A stretch of 64,000 nucleotides of DNA from Adiantum capillus-veneris (GCA_014529385.2 CM043959.1:85603029-85667028); one strand, 5' to 3'; shown: positions 1 through 11,472, numbered from the stretch's first letter. Notes: a model not told the origin generated them from the letters alone. Numbers and translations: made by a program.

Positions 1-484
1 TTTCCAAATGTTAAGGTGACTATTGGGGATGTGAAAGATGACCAAAATTTCTTTGTACAGGAGATGTCTACATATCCTCTCATCCTTGGGCAGCCATACA
101 TCACTGCTACTCGCATGGAAATCAAGGTGATGGATGATGGGTCAACTTATGAAAGGATTAGGAGGAGCGATGGAAAGCATGCAGTACAGTTCCTTAATGT
201 TTGTGTGGACCATGAAAGGAACCGTGAAAGTCTTAGAGAGCAACCCTTGCCAAAGACAAATAAAGAATTCAAGGACTATAGGGATATGAGGGGTTTTGGC
301 CATGTACCATTGTAGAGCGGGATTGCAGTGGTACAAGAAGAGAAAGGTTCTCGCATGATGTATATGCAAAGGATACATTTTCTACAGGTTTTGTAGGATT
401 ATTAGACTATGGATCTATTGCTTTTACAGAGTGTGAGGACTTAAAGCGGGGTGAACGACAACATGTAAATAGTGTACAAAGACG
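1..484 (+). pseudogene. Gypsy element A: C-terminal half of the aspartic protease and linker towards RT (broken)
   Basis: The frame from position 16 to 315 encodes the C-terminal part of a retropepsin: the flap-distal segment YPLILGQPYI followed by a D/G loop is the usual end of a plant Ty3/gypsy protease. The active-site Asp lies before the window. A TAG stop ends the frame at 313, and the residual linker continues in another frame to 484. Its last codons read on, after removal of element B, into the sequence at 20138, so this is the left half of the element whose RT lies 20 kb downstream. It is not functional. Confidence 0.8.
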
Positions 485-485
485 T
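482..485. repeat. Left target-site duplication of element B (ACG-T)
   Basis: ACGT directly precedes the TG of the 5' LTR, and ACGCT directly follows the CA of the 3' LTR at 20133-20137. They match as a 5-bp duplication if the left copy has lost one C. Joining the flanks restores a continuous reading frame in element A. Confidence 0.7.
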
Positions 486-2966
486 TGATACCGTTTTTCG
501 GCTCTTCGTAATTTCCATAGTGAGTTAACCCACCCTACCAAAATCATCCAAACACTGTGGCTATCCCTACCATTTCACTGTATATAGGTGTGTGTGAGTT
601 AGGGGACTTTTCCCATATCTTCTTAAAAACCCTCAGCTAGCTAGTCACTGGGCTAGTTGAGCCAAAAAAATAAAAATATATAAAAAATATAAGTATATTA
701 TGGCCCATTTGTGTGTAAATATTTCATTGTATATAGGGCCTAAATAAAAGGATTTTTCACAATTATTTTGGTATTTATTTAAATATTTCTACCTATGGTG
801 TGTTATTTATGCTATGTACATTGACTCACCATTACTATATTTTTTCTTACCATTTTGCATACTCTTTATTCCATATAAAAATAATTTCATGCAAGCTTCT
901 CTTATTTTTGGTGTAACTCCATCCCAACAAAAATCCAAAAAAACTAGTTTTATTTATGTGTATAGTTTTTCATTGTTATCATTTTTTCCTTCCTATATCT
1001 ATTCTCTATTACTCTCATAAATTAGACCACCAAAAATATTCATCTTTTTATGGTAGACTTATAATGAGAGAGATTTATTTTGACCCATTTATATTTTTTC
1101 CACCTATATTATTTATATTTGACATGTACATATTTTTTTAGACCCCTCAATATTTGATTTTCTTAGTTGTACTATTCACTTATATCATGATCTCAACAAT
1201 ATCTTCAATTATAAACCTAATAAATAAGGTCAAGGGTATGTGGCATGCATGCATGCACCATGGGGAGCTCACTCTTGGAGGTATTCAAAAGAATCATCCA
1301 AAGAAGGACCTCACAAGGACCTTGTGCAGTGGAAAAAACAGTCGGTTTTGCTAAATTTTTAAAGATCACATGATCCCAGTATGCCCCTGCTATGCAGCCA
1401 CACTCCCTCTTCCACTTTATCATTTTCCTCTTTCACACACACTCCTCCCTCTCCTTCCCACTCCCAAACCTGCAACTCCCATGTCCTAATTCACCCTCTT
1501 CACCATTGCCACATCTCTCACACCTCCATAGCCTTCATCCTCCATTTCTACACCCTATGTGTCCCCCTTTCTCTCTACATATATGTCCATATTACCATAC
1601 TCTCTTCAGCTTTGTAAAGAACTTCAAAAATCAGCAGAAATCCAAGGATAACCTCTGCAAATGAAGGCTTTTATCATGAATTTTCCAAGGTTTGAAGATA
1701 ACATAGCTTCATCGACACGCGCTACTTCGCCATGCTGACCGCTTCTTCTACCGGTGCTGTAAAGAGGTAAATGTCAACTTCTCCAAGCTTCAACCTTGCT
1801 TTACAAGCTTATCCCTTCTCTAACTTTTCTCATCATATATCTCACCATTTGGTGAATGATTTTGTAAATATTTTTTAGTGATAATTACTAACTACTAACC
1901 ACTAACCTTATTGTAAAATGCACCCTCTACTAGAGTAGGCACTCCCAAATTATTCACTCAATCCTCTCTCCTTTCATCCTCAATAATTCTCTTCCCTTGA
2001 GCCCACATCCATGTGACTCAAAGGACTAGAGAGACCCACCCTCATAAAAAAAATAAAAACATGCATAATCTTTTATTTCTTCAAATAAACTTGATTAGGC
2101 CTAATCCTAATCGGGGCTTCTAAAACCTATAAATAGATCCCTTCTCTCCCTTGTAAATCATCACATGATCACACTACACCACACCATTCTCAACACATAA
2201 CACACCACTCTTCAAGCCTAGTTGCGTAGAGTGTGTGCATTGTGAGTGCTCTATTCCATCACTACACATAGGTGCATGGAGAAGCTTGAAGTTAGTTATG
2301 CCATCTAGAGGAGTGGAGTGATACTATACTCTACAATCACACTTGTAACCTACTCTTTTCCATAAATAAGATTCATAGTTTTGGATGCAATTGTATGCTG
2401 CAGCTACGACTCTTCTCTCCAAATTGACTTGATAAGTTGGCTCATCAGGTGGTTGAAGGTATATTGTCCTTGAAGTTTGTTGTGCCATTTCATGTTTGGT
2501 GGTTTGAGGGCTTGTTGAATTGTTTGCCTAAAAGGTAAATTGTAAGAGGGTGCTCGGTGAGAGGGCTCCCGTGACCCTAAGACAATTTGTGTATTGGCAA
2601 CAAGGTCAAGTTTTGTGTTGTCTCTATATTTCTCATCAAGCTTTGTGTGCATCTAGTCTTTAAGGCTAAGACTGAGTTGCTCAAGTTGATTTGTGCTCTT
2701 TACCTCTCTCTGGCATGGTGAATGTTTGTGTTTGGTGTGTGTGGCTATCTTGCATTCCCCTCTCTTTGTGCGTTTGAGTACAAGGAGATATCACGTGCGT
2801 CCTAGTTCACATCTACAACTAGGTGGTGCCCATTTTCTTGTTTGGTTTCTGGCTCTGGGTTGTTGTTGTCTCTGATTGTGCTTGCCCCAGCCCCAATTGA
2901 GCAGCACGGGAGCCTCGAAGGGTGTTTACAGGCCGCTCTTCTTGTTGCTCGCCCCGGACCGCCTCA
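486..2966 (+). repeat. 5' LTR of element B
   Basis: The LTR begins TGATACCG and ends GCCTCA, just before the PBS. It is repeated from 9869 (TGATAGCCG) to 20132 when the CACTA insertion is skipped. It carries a TATA box at 2128. Relative to the 3' copy it lacks a block of roughly 110 bp, corresponding to about 10750-10865. Several short open frames inside it are AT- and CT-rich and show no protein features. Confidence 0.9.
2128..2136 (+). promoter_or_regulatory. TATA box of the 5' LTR of B
   Basis: TATAAATAG lies in a locally GC-richer context followed by CT-rich sequence, as expected at the U3/R boundary of a plant LTR. The same motif is kept in the 3' LTR at 19294. Confidence 0.6.
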
Positions 2967-2969
2967 AAT

Positions 2970-2989
2970 TGGTGCCCCCACTGAGGATC
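2970..2989 (+). promoter_or_regulatory. Primer binding site of element B
   Basis: TGGTGCCCCCACTGAGGATC starts 3 nt after the LTR end. A TGG start (complement of tRNA CCA) directly inside the LTR is the expected PBS form. Element D has nearly the same site at 40798. I could not match it confidently to a tRNA. Confidence 0.75.
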
Positions 2990-3042
2990 CAACTTGTGTA
3001 TGTTTTTGTAGCATCAATCTTTAAAATAGTTAAGAAGTTTGC

Positions 3043-3255
3043 ATGAAGCACAAGAATTTGTATGATCTCTTCATTTCCATTGCAAGGCCAAAGGTACACA
3101 TAATTGTTAGTACTAAGTTGCAATTTCAACGTGTAATTCGTAGAATTTTAGTTCCTCTTAGGTTGGCAGAGATAAACGCATCAGTAAATCCTTTTATTTT
3201 GCCTCTCATTAGGTACGACCTTAGTTTGGACGTCTATATTTTTGTTTTGTTTTAA
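3043..3255 (+). CDS. Leader ORF, first copy, element B (70 codons, unknown function)
   Basis: An ATG frame of 70 codons starts about 50 nt after the PBS and ends in TAA at 3253. I recognise no family. Its C-terminal half (NPFILPLIRY, then LDVYIFVLF) matches a second copy ending at 3495 and a copy in element D ending at 41740. B1 and B2 lie in the same frame with their stops 240 nt apart, so they look like a tandem duplication. Substitutions are mostly conservative (I/V/L, F/L) and the stop sits at the same place in all three copies, which suggests a short translated peptide. The predicted peptide alternates hydrophobic and polar residues and could be beta-rich. No signal peptide or metal-binding motif is seen. 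Confidence 0.55.
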   Translation: MKHKNLYDLFISIARPKVHIIVSTKLQFQRVIRRILVPLRLAEINASVNPFILPLIRYDLSLDVYIFVLF

Positions 3256-3276
3256 GAATTAGGTCATGCATAGACC

Positions 3277-3495
3277 ATGGATAATGGCCCAAGAATAGAA
3301 GTTTTCCCCTTTTATTTCACTCCACACATTAGAATAAACATTGCAATTAGTAGAAAAATCCATTTTCAATAACGTATGATGTTCATGTTTGGTGCCCAAA
3401 GAGTAGGAGAAATTCTTGCGTCACCAAACCCTGTCATTCTACCTCTTATTGATTATCGTAGGTCATTTGATGTGAATATTTTTATTTTGTTCTAG
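3277..3495 (+). pseudogene. Leader ORF, second copy, element B (one internal stop)
   Basis: The ATG at 3277 opens a 72-codon frame ending in TAG at 3493, with one internal TAA at 3370. The N-terminus (MDNGP) resembles the D copy (MDDQNGP), and the middle and end (HIRINIAISRKI, GEILASPNPVILPLIDY, FDVNIF) align with both other copies. Exactly 102 nt separate the stop from the gag ATG, and the leader frame and gag are in phase. The same spacing and phase occur in element D. Confidence 0.55.
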
Positions 3496-3597
3496 AATAG
3501 ATTGCAATTTAAAAAATATTATTGTGTAAATCTTTTAAAGAAAGAAAAAACAAAAACGCGTCACTTTGAAATCAATTCAATGTAGAGCCAACGCCAA

Positions 3598-4677
3598 ATG
3601 TCTGGATATCCTCTTTTCTTTGGAGAGCTTGGGGAGGATGCATAATTATTTTTAGCGAATTTCAAGATGTCTTGCCGTATCAAGAGGATAGTAACTGATC
3701 AAGAACGTGTAGAAATGTTTGAGGTGGTCCTTAGGAAAGATGCTAGCACTTGGTTTGACTCTTTGCCTGAGGAAGTTAAGGGGAATTACACAGAAGTTTT
3801 GAATCGTTTCAAGAAATAATTCTTTGATCCCCAAAACACTCAAAGACTATGGCAAGACATTGTTTCTCATAAGCAAAAAGACCTAGATGACTACTACTTA
3901 TACAAGCAAGAGTTTCTACGTCTTTGGGCTGAATGGGTGAGAAATGTTGCTAACCCTGGTGATGGTGCAGAGTTCCTAAAGAAGGAGAGGTTCATAGCCG
4001 GACTCTTTCCTGACGTTAAGGTGAAAGTTGAGGCCGGTGCACCTGCTACCTTTGAAACAACTGAAACCAGGGCTATTGAGAAATATAGGAAACTCAAGTT
4101 CTTAAAGGGGGAGGTTCCAATAGAAGTTCTTAGACCCAAAGGTAAGTCACAAGCATCAACATCTAGGGAGCTTCCTGAGGTAACGGCGGAAGTGATTGAA
4201 AAGTTAAATGAATATTTAAGCAGCTTGTCAATTCACCTTGCACAAGCTGTAGGTCCAAAAGGACAAGCAAGGAAGTCTGAAGAGCGAGATCCACGGCCTA
4301 GGAGACTCTTACAATGTTGGAATTGGGGAGAGTCTGGACATGGGATGTATAATTGTCCTTGGCCCCGTGGGGAGCCAGGGAGACCTAACTTGAATTACCC
4401 AGTGATGAATGCAGTTGAAGGAACTAGTCAGCAACCACGGCTTCTACAAAGGCCAAATGGAGCAAGACAACCTCCACAAGGAGTGGAAGGAGTTTCACCT
4501 TTTCCAGACCCAAATGTGCATGTAGTAGAGGTGACAAACTCAAATGAGGTTGACATGGAAGCAAATGGCATTAAGCGTGCCCGAGGAAAAGGTGAAGAGA
4601 AAGAAGGTGTCACATCACAAAGTGATCATGGACGAGAAAAGAAGGCAAAGGAGACCAAGGAAGCTAAGAGGACTTGA
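3598..4677 (+). pseudogene. gag: Element B gag
   Basis: The reading frame starts ATG TCT GGA at 3598 and runs to TGA at 4675, with in-frame TAA at 3643 and 3817. The segment around 3720-4100 (TWFDSLP, then FKK-FFDPQ, then EFLRLWAEW and RFIAGLFPDV) is the usual retrotransposon gag capsid core. A zinc knuckle at 4315-4356 reads C-W-N-W-G-E-S-G-H-G-M-Y-N-C: the second cysteine of the CCHC motif is tryptophan, so zinc binding should be lost. The tail is rich in Lys and Glu. Gag and pol share one frame, so a single polyprotein was the original product. Confidence 0.8.
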
Positions 4678-7618
4678 CGTCGTATCAATCTCCAAGACTT
4701 CCCTCTTGGACATGGTATGGCTCCATACAACCTATTGGAAGACATGAGAGGTAAGGGTCCTGATATCTCATGGCCTCAGTTTCTTGCATTATGCTAACAA
4801 GTTAGGAGGGATTTAACAAAGGCAGTTAGCACTAGGAGAAAGGTAAAAGAGAGTGTGCCTGTTGTAAAAATTGCACGTGTTGAAATGAATGAGGACATTA
4901 CACCTGTGCTAGATTGTTACATCAAAGGAAGATTGGTTAGGAAAGGTCTAGTGGATGGGGGTGCACAAATTTGCATCATGAGAGAGGGACTCATGCAAAA
5001 ACTAGGCATGCACATCCATGAGACACCTGAAATTAAAGTCAAGATGGCAAACAATAGCAAATCTAGGTGTGTAGACATTTGTAAAAATGTCTCTGTGGAG
5101 GCCTTTGGCATTAAGAAGGCAGTGGATTGCTATGTCATGTCTACCAAAGGAAATGGTTACCCATTTATCCTAGGGAGACCATGGCTAATGAAAATGCAAG
5201 CTTTGCAGGATTGGGAGAGTGGAAAGCTAATTTGCAGGAATGAAAATCATAAGAAGGTTGTCTTTGACATGAAGGAGCAACGCCAAGAGGAGCTCCATGA
5301 AGAATCATCTCAAAGTGAGACGGAGGAAGGCTGGACCGATAGCACTTCAGAAGGAGAAAGTAGCGGCAGCATTACTGAAGAGGAGTCTTCCATCGAAGTC
5401 ATGGGGGTAAGGTTTAAGCCAAACAACCAAGAGACCTCTTGCCCAGGTTTGGAAGAGGTAGGTTCCCAAGAAAACCAAAAAGTGGAAGATGAAAGAATGC
5501 TAGAAGGTATGTTATCTACAACACTTACAAAGGATGAAAGAGAGGAGCTCAAAGGTGTGTTAAGGAAATTTCCTAGGCTTTTCGCTAAAGACTACACCGA
5601 TGTGCGTGGAGTAGATACTGTTCAACACAAAATTGAGTTGAAGCCAGAGGCCACACCTAAGGCTCAAAAGCTACGAAGGCAAAGAGTCATCAAGGAGCAC
5701 GCTTTACTCAAGGAGGTAAGAAAGCTTCTAGCAGCAGGTTTCATTTATCCAGTGGAGAATTCAGAGTGGGTCTCTCCCGTTGTTGTCACTCCTAAGAAAA
5801 ATGGCAAGTGGAGGGTGTGTGTGGATTACCGTCCACTCAATGAGGCAACAAAAAGAGATCACTTTCCCCTCCCATTTCAGGATGAGATACTAAATGAGGG
5901 AGCTCGTCATGAGAAGTACACTGTGTGTGATGGCTACTCGGGTTACTTTCAAATAGGTATCGCATTGGAAGATCAGTTAAAAACAACCTTCATCACTCCT
6001 TGGGGTTGTTATGCTTTTAGAGTCATGCCATTTGGTCTGAAAAATGCTCCTGCAACATTCCAACGTTTCATGAACATGGTGTTTCAAGCACTCTTTGGAA
6101 AGTCAATTAGGGTGTTCATTGATGATTTCTGCATTTATAGCTCAAAATCATTGCATCTACAAAGGGTAGAAGAAGGTTTAAAGAAGCTCTATGACATGGG
6201 AGGTCAACTCAACCCCGCCAAATTTCACATAGGTGAGGATGAAGTGATCTTGCTTGGTCACAAGGTTTCCTATAAAGGCATTGAGGTGGATCCTTCAAAG
6301 GCAAAGGCTCTTATTGAGCTCCCATCACCCAAGAATCTCAAAGAGGTCATCTCATTCATTCAAAAGGTGAAGTATATGTCACGCTTCATTCACTTAGCCT
6401 CGGAGTTACTTCACCCTTTGCAAAAGTTGACACAACAAGTAGAATTTGCATGGTCTGATAATCTTGAAGAGTACTTTTGTAACATTAAAGTCATTTTGTC
6501 AGAGCTACCAACACTCGTGCCTCCTTGTTGGGAGTACACATTCTTTGTTAGCTCTAGTGTTGGGAAGGAAACAATTGGTGCAGTTTTATTACAACAAGAT
6601 CCCCACAGTACCAGGATGCGACCCATCTACTTTGCTAGTAGGGTCATGAATGCTTTGGAGAGAGGCTACACGGAGGCAGAACTCGTGATGCTGTCTCTCA
6701 TGTTTGCGGTGAGAAAGTTTAGATTCTACCTGCTACCAAAACCTTTTGTAATTCTCACTGCAGAAAATTTGTTCCCTTGGGTGTCATCTCAAATGAATCT
6801 TAGTACTAGGATCTCAAAGTGGATTATGGAGTTGCAAGAGTTTCAATACTCTTTCAAAGTAGAAGATAGTGTGCGTGCACAATTGGCAGGGATCCTTACT
6901 TATAGGGTACATGAGAAGGAGATTAAGGTGCCTGAAGTAAAGACCCTACCATTGCCACCACCTAAAAGTATTCCTAATGCTTTTACCTTGTTCTTTGATG
7001 GAGCTTTTCGACAAGTCACAGGAAAAGCAGGGGGAGGGCTAGTGTTGCTCAACCCAAGTGGAGAGGTGGTCATGAAAGAGAAGGTCAATCTACCAGGTTC
7101 AACTAGCAACAATGAAGCAGAATACGACACACTACTTCATGGTTTAAAGATATGCATTGGCCAAGGTATACAACGTCTCATGGTAAAAGGGGATGCACTT
7201 CTCATTGTGAAACAAATTTTAGGCATTTGGGCATGCAGGAATGAAAGCTTAAGGACAAAAGTTCATGCCATTCGTAGATTATTTAATCAATTTGAAGAAG
7301 TGCAACTATATCATATTCCTAGGAAACAGAATGAAGATGCCGATTTACTTGCACAACAAGCAGTTACATGTGTTGAGAAAGAAGTGCAGGTCATCATGGT
7401 GGCAGCAACTATCAAGCAACCGAGATACCAGGGATTGGAGTCATTGACTCCCATTATTAGCTACATTTTGGAGGGTGAGTTTCCACAAGACTTCACGAAG
7501 GCTCAGAAGAGGAGACTCATGAAGAAGGCAAGCACGTATCTCTTCCTAGAAGGATCCCTCTATCAAAGAGGGAAGGATCAAGTGTGCAAAAGAGTACCTA
7601 TTGAGCTTATATGTGAAG
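4678..7618 (+). pseudogene. pol: Element B pol: protease, RT, RNase H, second RNase H, start of integrase
   Basis: This continues the gag frame after TGA 4675, has a further TAA at 4795, and is then open from 4798 into the insertion at 7619. Counted from 4855: the protease has its active-site loop at residues 34-37 (D-G-G-A instead of the usual D-S/T-G-A) and an ILGRPW segment near 100. RT has WRVCVDYRPLN, MPFGLKNAPATFQ and the catalytic FIDDF with Asp423 and Asp424. A first, decayed RNase H follows the thumb. A second RNase H has Asp715 (FFDGAF), Glu754 and Asp780. The frame then enters the integrase N-terminus (SLYQRGKD) and is cut. The last ~65 residues of the long open frame come from inserted DNA and are not Pol. 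Confidence 0.85.
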
Positions 7619-8790
7619 CTACTCAATATATGGCTTCTCTATATATGGCACCCAGGTCCCCTCTATATATACATCATCTCATGTGTGTATTCTACACACT
7701 CTGGGGTTCTATTTCTGTGCTCTCTCCTTCTCTCTCAACATGGTATCATAGCAGTACGTTTTTGTTTTCGATTCTAGAGGGATCGGAATCGATGTGTTCT
7801 ACAACTTTGTAGAAGGAAGTTTTTTCAAATTCTGCACAGATTTTGAGTTATCGTTCGTGGACTACAAACTACCCGCGCAAGGAACCAGAATTGATGTAGT
7901 CTACAACTTTGCAGAAGGAAGTTTTTTCAAATTCCGCACTGATTTTGAGTTATCGTTCGCGGACTGCATACATACCTGAAAAATAGTTTTCGCTTTTTGT
8001 TTTCGATTTTTCTGCTAATTGAAAACGATTTTGCAGAAACTACCCGCGTGAGGGACTGGAATCCATGTGGTCTACAATTTTGCAGAAGAAACTACCTGCG
8101 AAATAGCCCGGAATCGATGTGGTCTACAAATTTGCAGAAGGAAGTTTTTTCAAATTCTACACCGATTTTGAGTTATCGTTCACGGACTGCGTATATACCT
8201 GAAAAGCAACTTCCGCTTTTTGTTTTTGATTTTTCTGCTAATTAAAAACGATTTTGCAGAAACTAACCGCATTAGAGATTGGAATCGATGTGGTCTACAA
8301 CTTTGTAGAAGGAAGTTTTTTCAAATTCTACACCGATTTTGAGTTATCGTTTACGGACTGCGTATATACCTGAAAAGCAACTTTCTCTTTTTGTTTTTGA
8401 GTTTTCTGCCAAATAAAAACGATTTTGCAAAAACTACTCGCGAAAAGGATCGGAATTGATGTGGTCTACAACTTTGCAGAAGGAAGTTTTTTCAAATTCT
8501 GCACCGATTTTGAGTTATCGTTCACGGACTGCGTACATACCCGAAAAGCAAGTTTCATTTTATGTTTTTGATTTTTCTGCTAATTGAAAACTATTTTGCA
8601 GAAACTACCCGCGTAAGGGATCGGAATCGATGTGGTCTACAACTTTGCAGATAAACTAGCCGCTGCAGGCATCGGAATCGATGAGAAACTATTCGCTTGA
8701 GCCATCGGAATCGATGTGGTCTATAACCTTGCAGAAGAAAGTTTCTATAAATTTTGCACCGTTTTTGGGTTATCGTCTCGGACTGCGAAT
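7619..8790 (+). mobile_element. Insertion in B integrase: copia LTR end with PBS, then ~170-bp tandem repeats
   Basis: The integrase frame stops matching after CEATQ near 7619. About 120 bp ending in CAACA at 7740 is followed directly by TGGTATCATAGC (7741-7752), one base from the tRNA-Met-type PBS common in plant copia elements. From about 7780 to 8760 a block beginning GGAATCGATGTGGTCTACAA recurs near 7782, 7882, 8055, 8109, 8277, 8449, 8618, 8674 and 8708: a ~170-bp unit with partial units of 34-100 bp. No ORF is convincing. It reads as a copia-derived leader fragment. The HHCC zinc-binding part of the integrase, roughly 300 bp, is missing here. Confidence 0.65.
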
Positions 8791-9840
8791 ATGTTTGAAA
8801 ATCAAAATAAAAAATGGGGCATTGATGCTATGGATCCATTGCTTAGGACTAAAAATGGGAAATCGTATATCTTGGTGGCCATAGACTACATGACGAGATG
8901 GGTAGAAGCACAAAGTGTGGCAAAGGTAAATGAGAGGACAGTGAGCAAATTTGTCTACACTCACATTTGTTGTAGATTCGGCACACCTTTGGAGATTGTT
9001 TCTGATAATGGTCCAGGGTGTAGAAAGGGCTTGCTTACAAAATTCTGTGAAGAACTTCACATTCTACATCGTCATAGTACACCCTACTATCCCCAATCCA
9101 ATGGTCTGGTAGAAAAAGCTAATGGTGTCATTGCAGGAATCATTAGAAAGATGGTGAAAAACAAGACAAAGTTGTGGGATGACTTCTTGGATGGTGCCTT
9201 GTGGGTATATCGAACCACATATAGGGAAGCCACGGAGTTCACACCATTTCACTTGGTCTATGGTCAAGAAGCTTTACAACCAATTGAACTCAACATTCCA
9301 ACAATACGACTTCATGGCAAAGCAGCACAAGATGATCAAGAAACATGGATGGATCGACTTGTTACCTTAGCTGAGCTTGAGTGGAAAAGAGAAGCAGCAT
9401 ACGAGTGCTCCAAGAGGAAAGGTACGCAGGCGAAGGAGAAGCTTGACAAGAAACTAAAGGACAAAGGCATCAATGAAGGAGATCTTGTGCTAAGGTATGA
9501 CAATTGACTCGACAATCGTTTTGATGCCAAATTTGAAACTAGATGGCAGGGGCCATACATAGTCAAGAAGGCTTTGAATTCAAGCTACTATTAACTTATG
9601 GACTTGAATGGGAAAGAGCACTCCAGGAAGGTAAACGGGTATCGCTTGAAGCCTTATTTGAGTCGCCTTCTACCAAAGGATCTACCAAAGATCTGTCAAA
9701 AGGCAGCTATCTCATGTAATTACTATTCCGTGAAGCATGAATGTAACTCAAACCAAAATTCTGAGGGGCCAAACAACGAAGACCTCGTCAAGGACTCTGA
9801 ATCACTCTCTTTGGAAAAGATGCTCTATGATGGTACATGA
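8791..9840 (+). pseudogene. int: Element B integrase core and C-terminal domain
   Basis: The frame resumes at FENQNKKWGID and gives a full rve catalytic core. Counting from 8716, the triad is Asp37 (GIDAMD), Asp97 (VSDNGPG) and Glu133 (LVEKANG), with exactly 35 residues between the last two (DD35E). FTPFHLVYGQEA follows, as in plant gypsy integrases. TGA at 9505 interrupts the C-terminal domain just before the GPYIVKKA segment, and another stop lies near 9594. The tail to 9840 (NGYRLKPYL) is still readable. The upstream zinc-binding domain is missing because of the insertion. Confidence 0.85.
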
Positions 9841-9855
9841 ATATACCATCATCTT

Positions 9856-9864
9856 GGGGGAGGG
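9856..9864 (+). promoter_or_regulatory. Polypurine tract of element B
   Basis: GGGGGAGGG followed by CTAA lies immediately before the TG of the 3' LTR. Element C has GGGAGGGCTAA at the same place, so this is a lineage feature. Confidence 0.7.
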
Positions 9865-9868
9865 CTAA

Positions 9869-11472
9869 TGATAGCCGTTTTTCGGCTCTCCGTAATTGCC
9901 ATAGTGAGTTAACCCACCCTACCAAAATCATCCAAACACTGTGGCTATCCCTACCATTTCACTGTATATAGGTGTGTGTGAGTTAGGGGACTTTTCCCAT
10001 ATCTTCTTAAAAACCCTCAGCTAGCTAGTCACTGGGCTAGTTGAGCCAAAAAAATAAAAAAAATATAAGTATATTATGGCCCATTTGTGTGTAAATATTT
10101 CATTGTATATAGGGCCTAAATAAAAGGAATTTTCACAATTATTTTGGTATTTATTTAAATATTTCTACCTATGGTGTGTTATTTATGCTATGTACATTGA
10201 CTCACCATTACCATATTTTTTCTTACCATTTTGCATACTCTTTATTCCATATAAAAATAATTTCATGCAAGCTTCTCTTATTTTTGGTGTAACTCCATCC
10301 CAACAAAAATCCAAAAAAACTAGTTTTATTTATGTGTATAGTTTTTCACTATTGTCATTTTTTCCTTCCTATATATTCTCTATTACTCTCATAAATTAGA
10401 CCACCAAAAATATTCATCTTTTTATGGTAGACTTATAATGAGAGAGATTTATTTTGACCCCTTTATATTTTTTCCACCTATATTATTTATATTTGACATG
10501 TACATATTTTTTTAGACCCCTCAATATTTGATTTTCTTAGTTGTACTATTCACTTATATCATGATCTCAACAATATCTTCAATTATAAACCTAACAAATA
10601 AGATCAAGGGTATGTGTCATGCATGCATGCACCATGGGGAGCTCACTCTTGGAGGTATTCAAAAGAATCATCCAAAGAAGGACCTCACAAGGACCTTGTG
10701 CAGTGGTAAAAACAGTCCGTTTTGCTGAATTTTTAAAGATTACATAATCCTTGAATTTGAAAAGGTGATACAAAAAAACGTTGTAGCTGGTGAGCTGAAC
10801 TTTCACCTCAAATTTTTTCATATTTTGTTGAGCTACGAGCTGTGAGCTATGATTTTATTGGTGGACCCCAGTTTGCCCATGCTTTGCAGCCACACTCCCT
10901 CTTCCACTTTATCATTTTCCTCTTTCACACACACTCCTCCCTCTCCTTCCCACTCCCAAACCTGCAACTCCCATGTCCTAATTCACCCTTTTCACACCTC
11001 CATAGCCTTCATCCTCCATTTCTACACCCTATGTGTCCCCCTTTCTCTCTACATATATGTCCATATTACCACACTCTCTTCAGCTTTGTAAAGAACTTCA
11101 AAAATCAGCAAAAATCCAAGGGTAACCTCTGCAAATGAAGGCTTTTATCATGAATTTTCCAAGGTTTGAAGATAACATAGCTTCATCGACACGCGCTACT
11201 TCGCCATGTTGACCGCTTCTTCTACTAGTGTTGTAAAGAGGTGAATGTCAACTTCTCCAAGCTTCAACCTTGCTTTACAAGCTTATCCCTTCTCTAACTT
11301 TTCTCATCATATATCTCACCATTTGGTGAATGATTTTGTAAATATTTTTTAGTGATAATTACTAACTATTAACCACTAACTTTATTGTAAAATGCACCCT
11401 CTACTAGAGTAGGCACTCCCAAATTATTCACTCAATCCTCTCTCCTTTCATCCTCAATAATTCTCTTCCCTT
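9869..11472 (+). repeat. 3' LTR of element B, left part
   Basis: It starts TGATAGCCG and matches the 5' LTR nearly base for base up to CTCTTCCCTT, where CACTA DNA begins. It retains the block around 10750-10865 that the 5' LTR has lost. Short open frames in it are not credible genes. Confidence 0.9.
11470..11472. repeat. CTT target-site duplication, left of CACTA 1
   Basis: The intact 5' LTR reads CCCTTGAGCCC. Here CTT occurs both before and after the insertion (19162-19164), giving the 3-bp duplication typical of CACTA elements. Confidence 0.9.

Noticed and set aside
814..1664. Several ORFs of 60-90 codons in the LTRs (also 10190-11138)
   Set aside because: They are AT- or CT-rich frames repeated in both LTRs with no domain features and are explained as chance frames in non-coding LTR DNA.
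7619..7812. Last ~65 residues of the long pol frame of B as a novel Pol domain
   Set aside because: The DNA belongs to the inserted copia-like fragment; the open frame across the junction is accidental.
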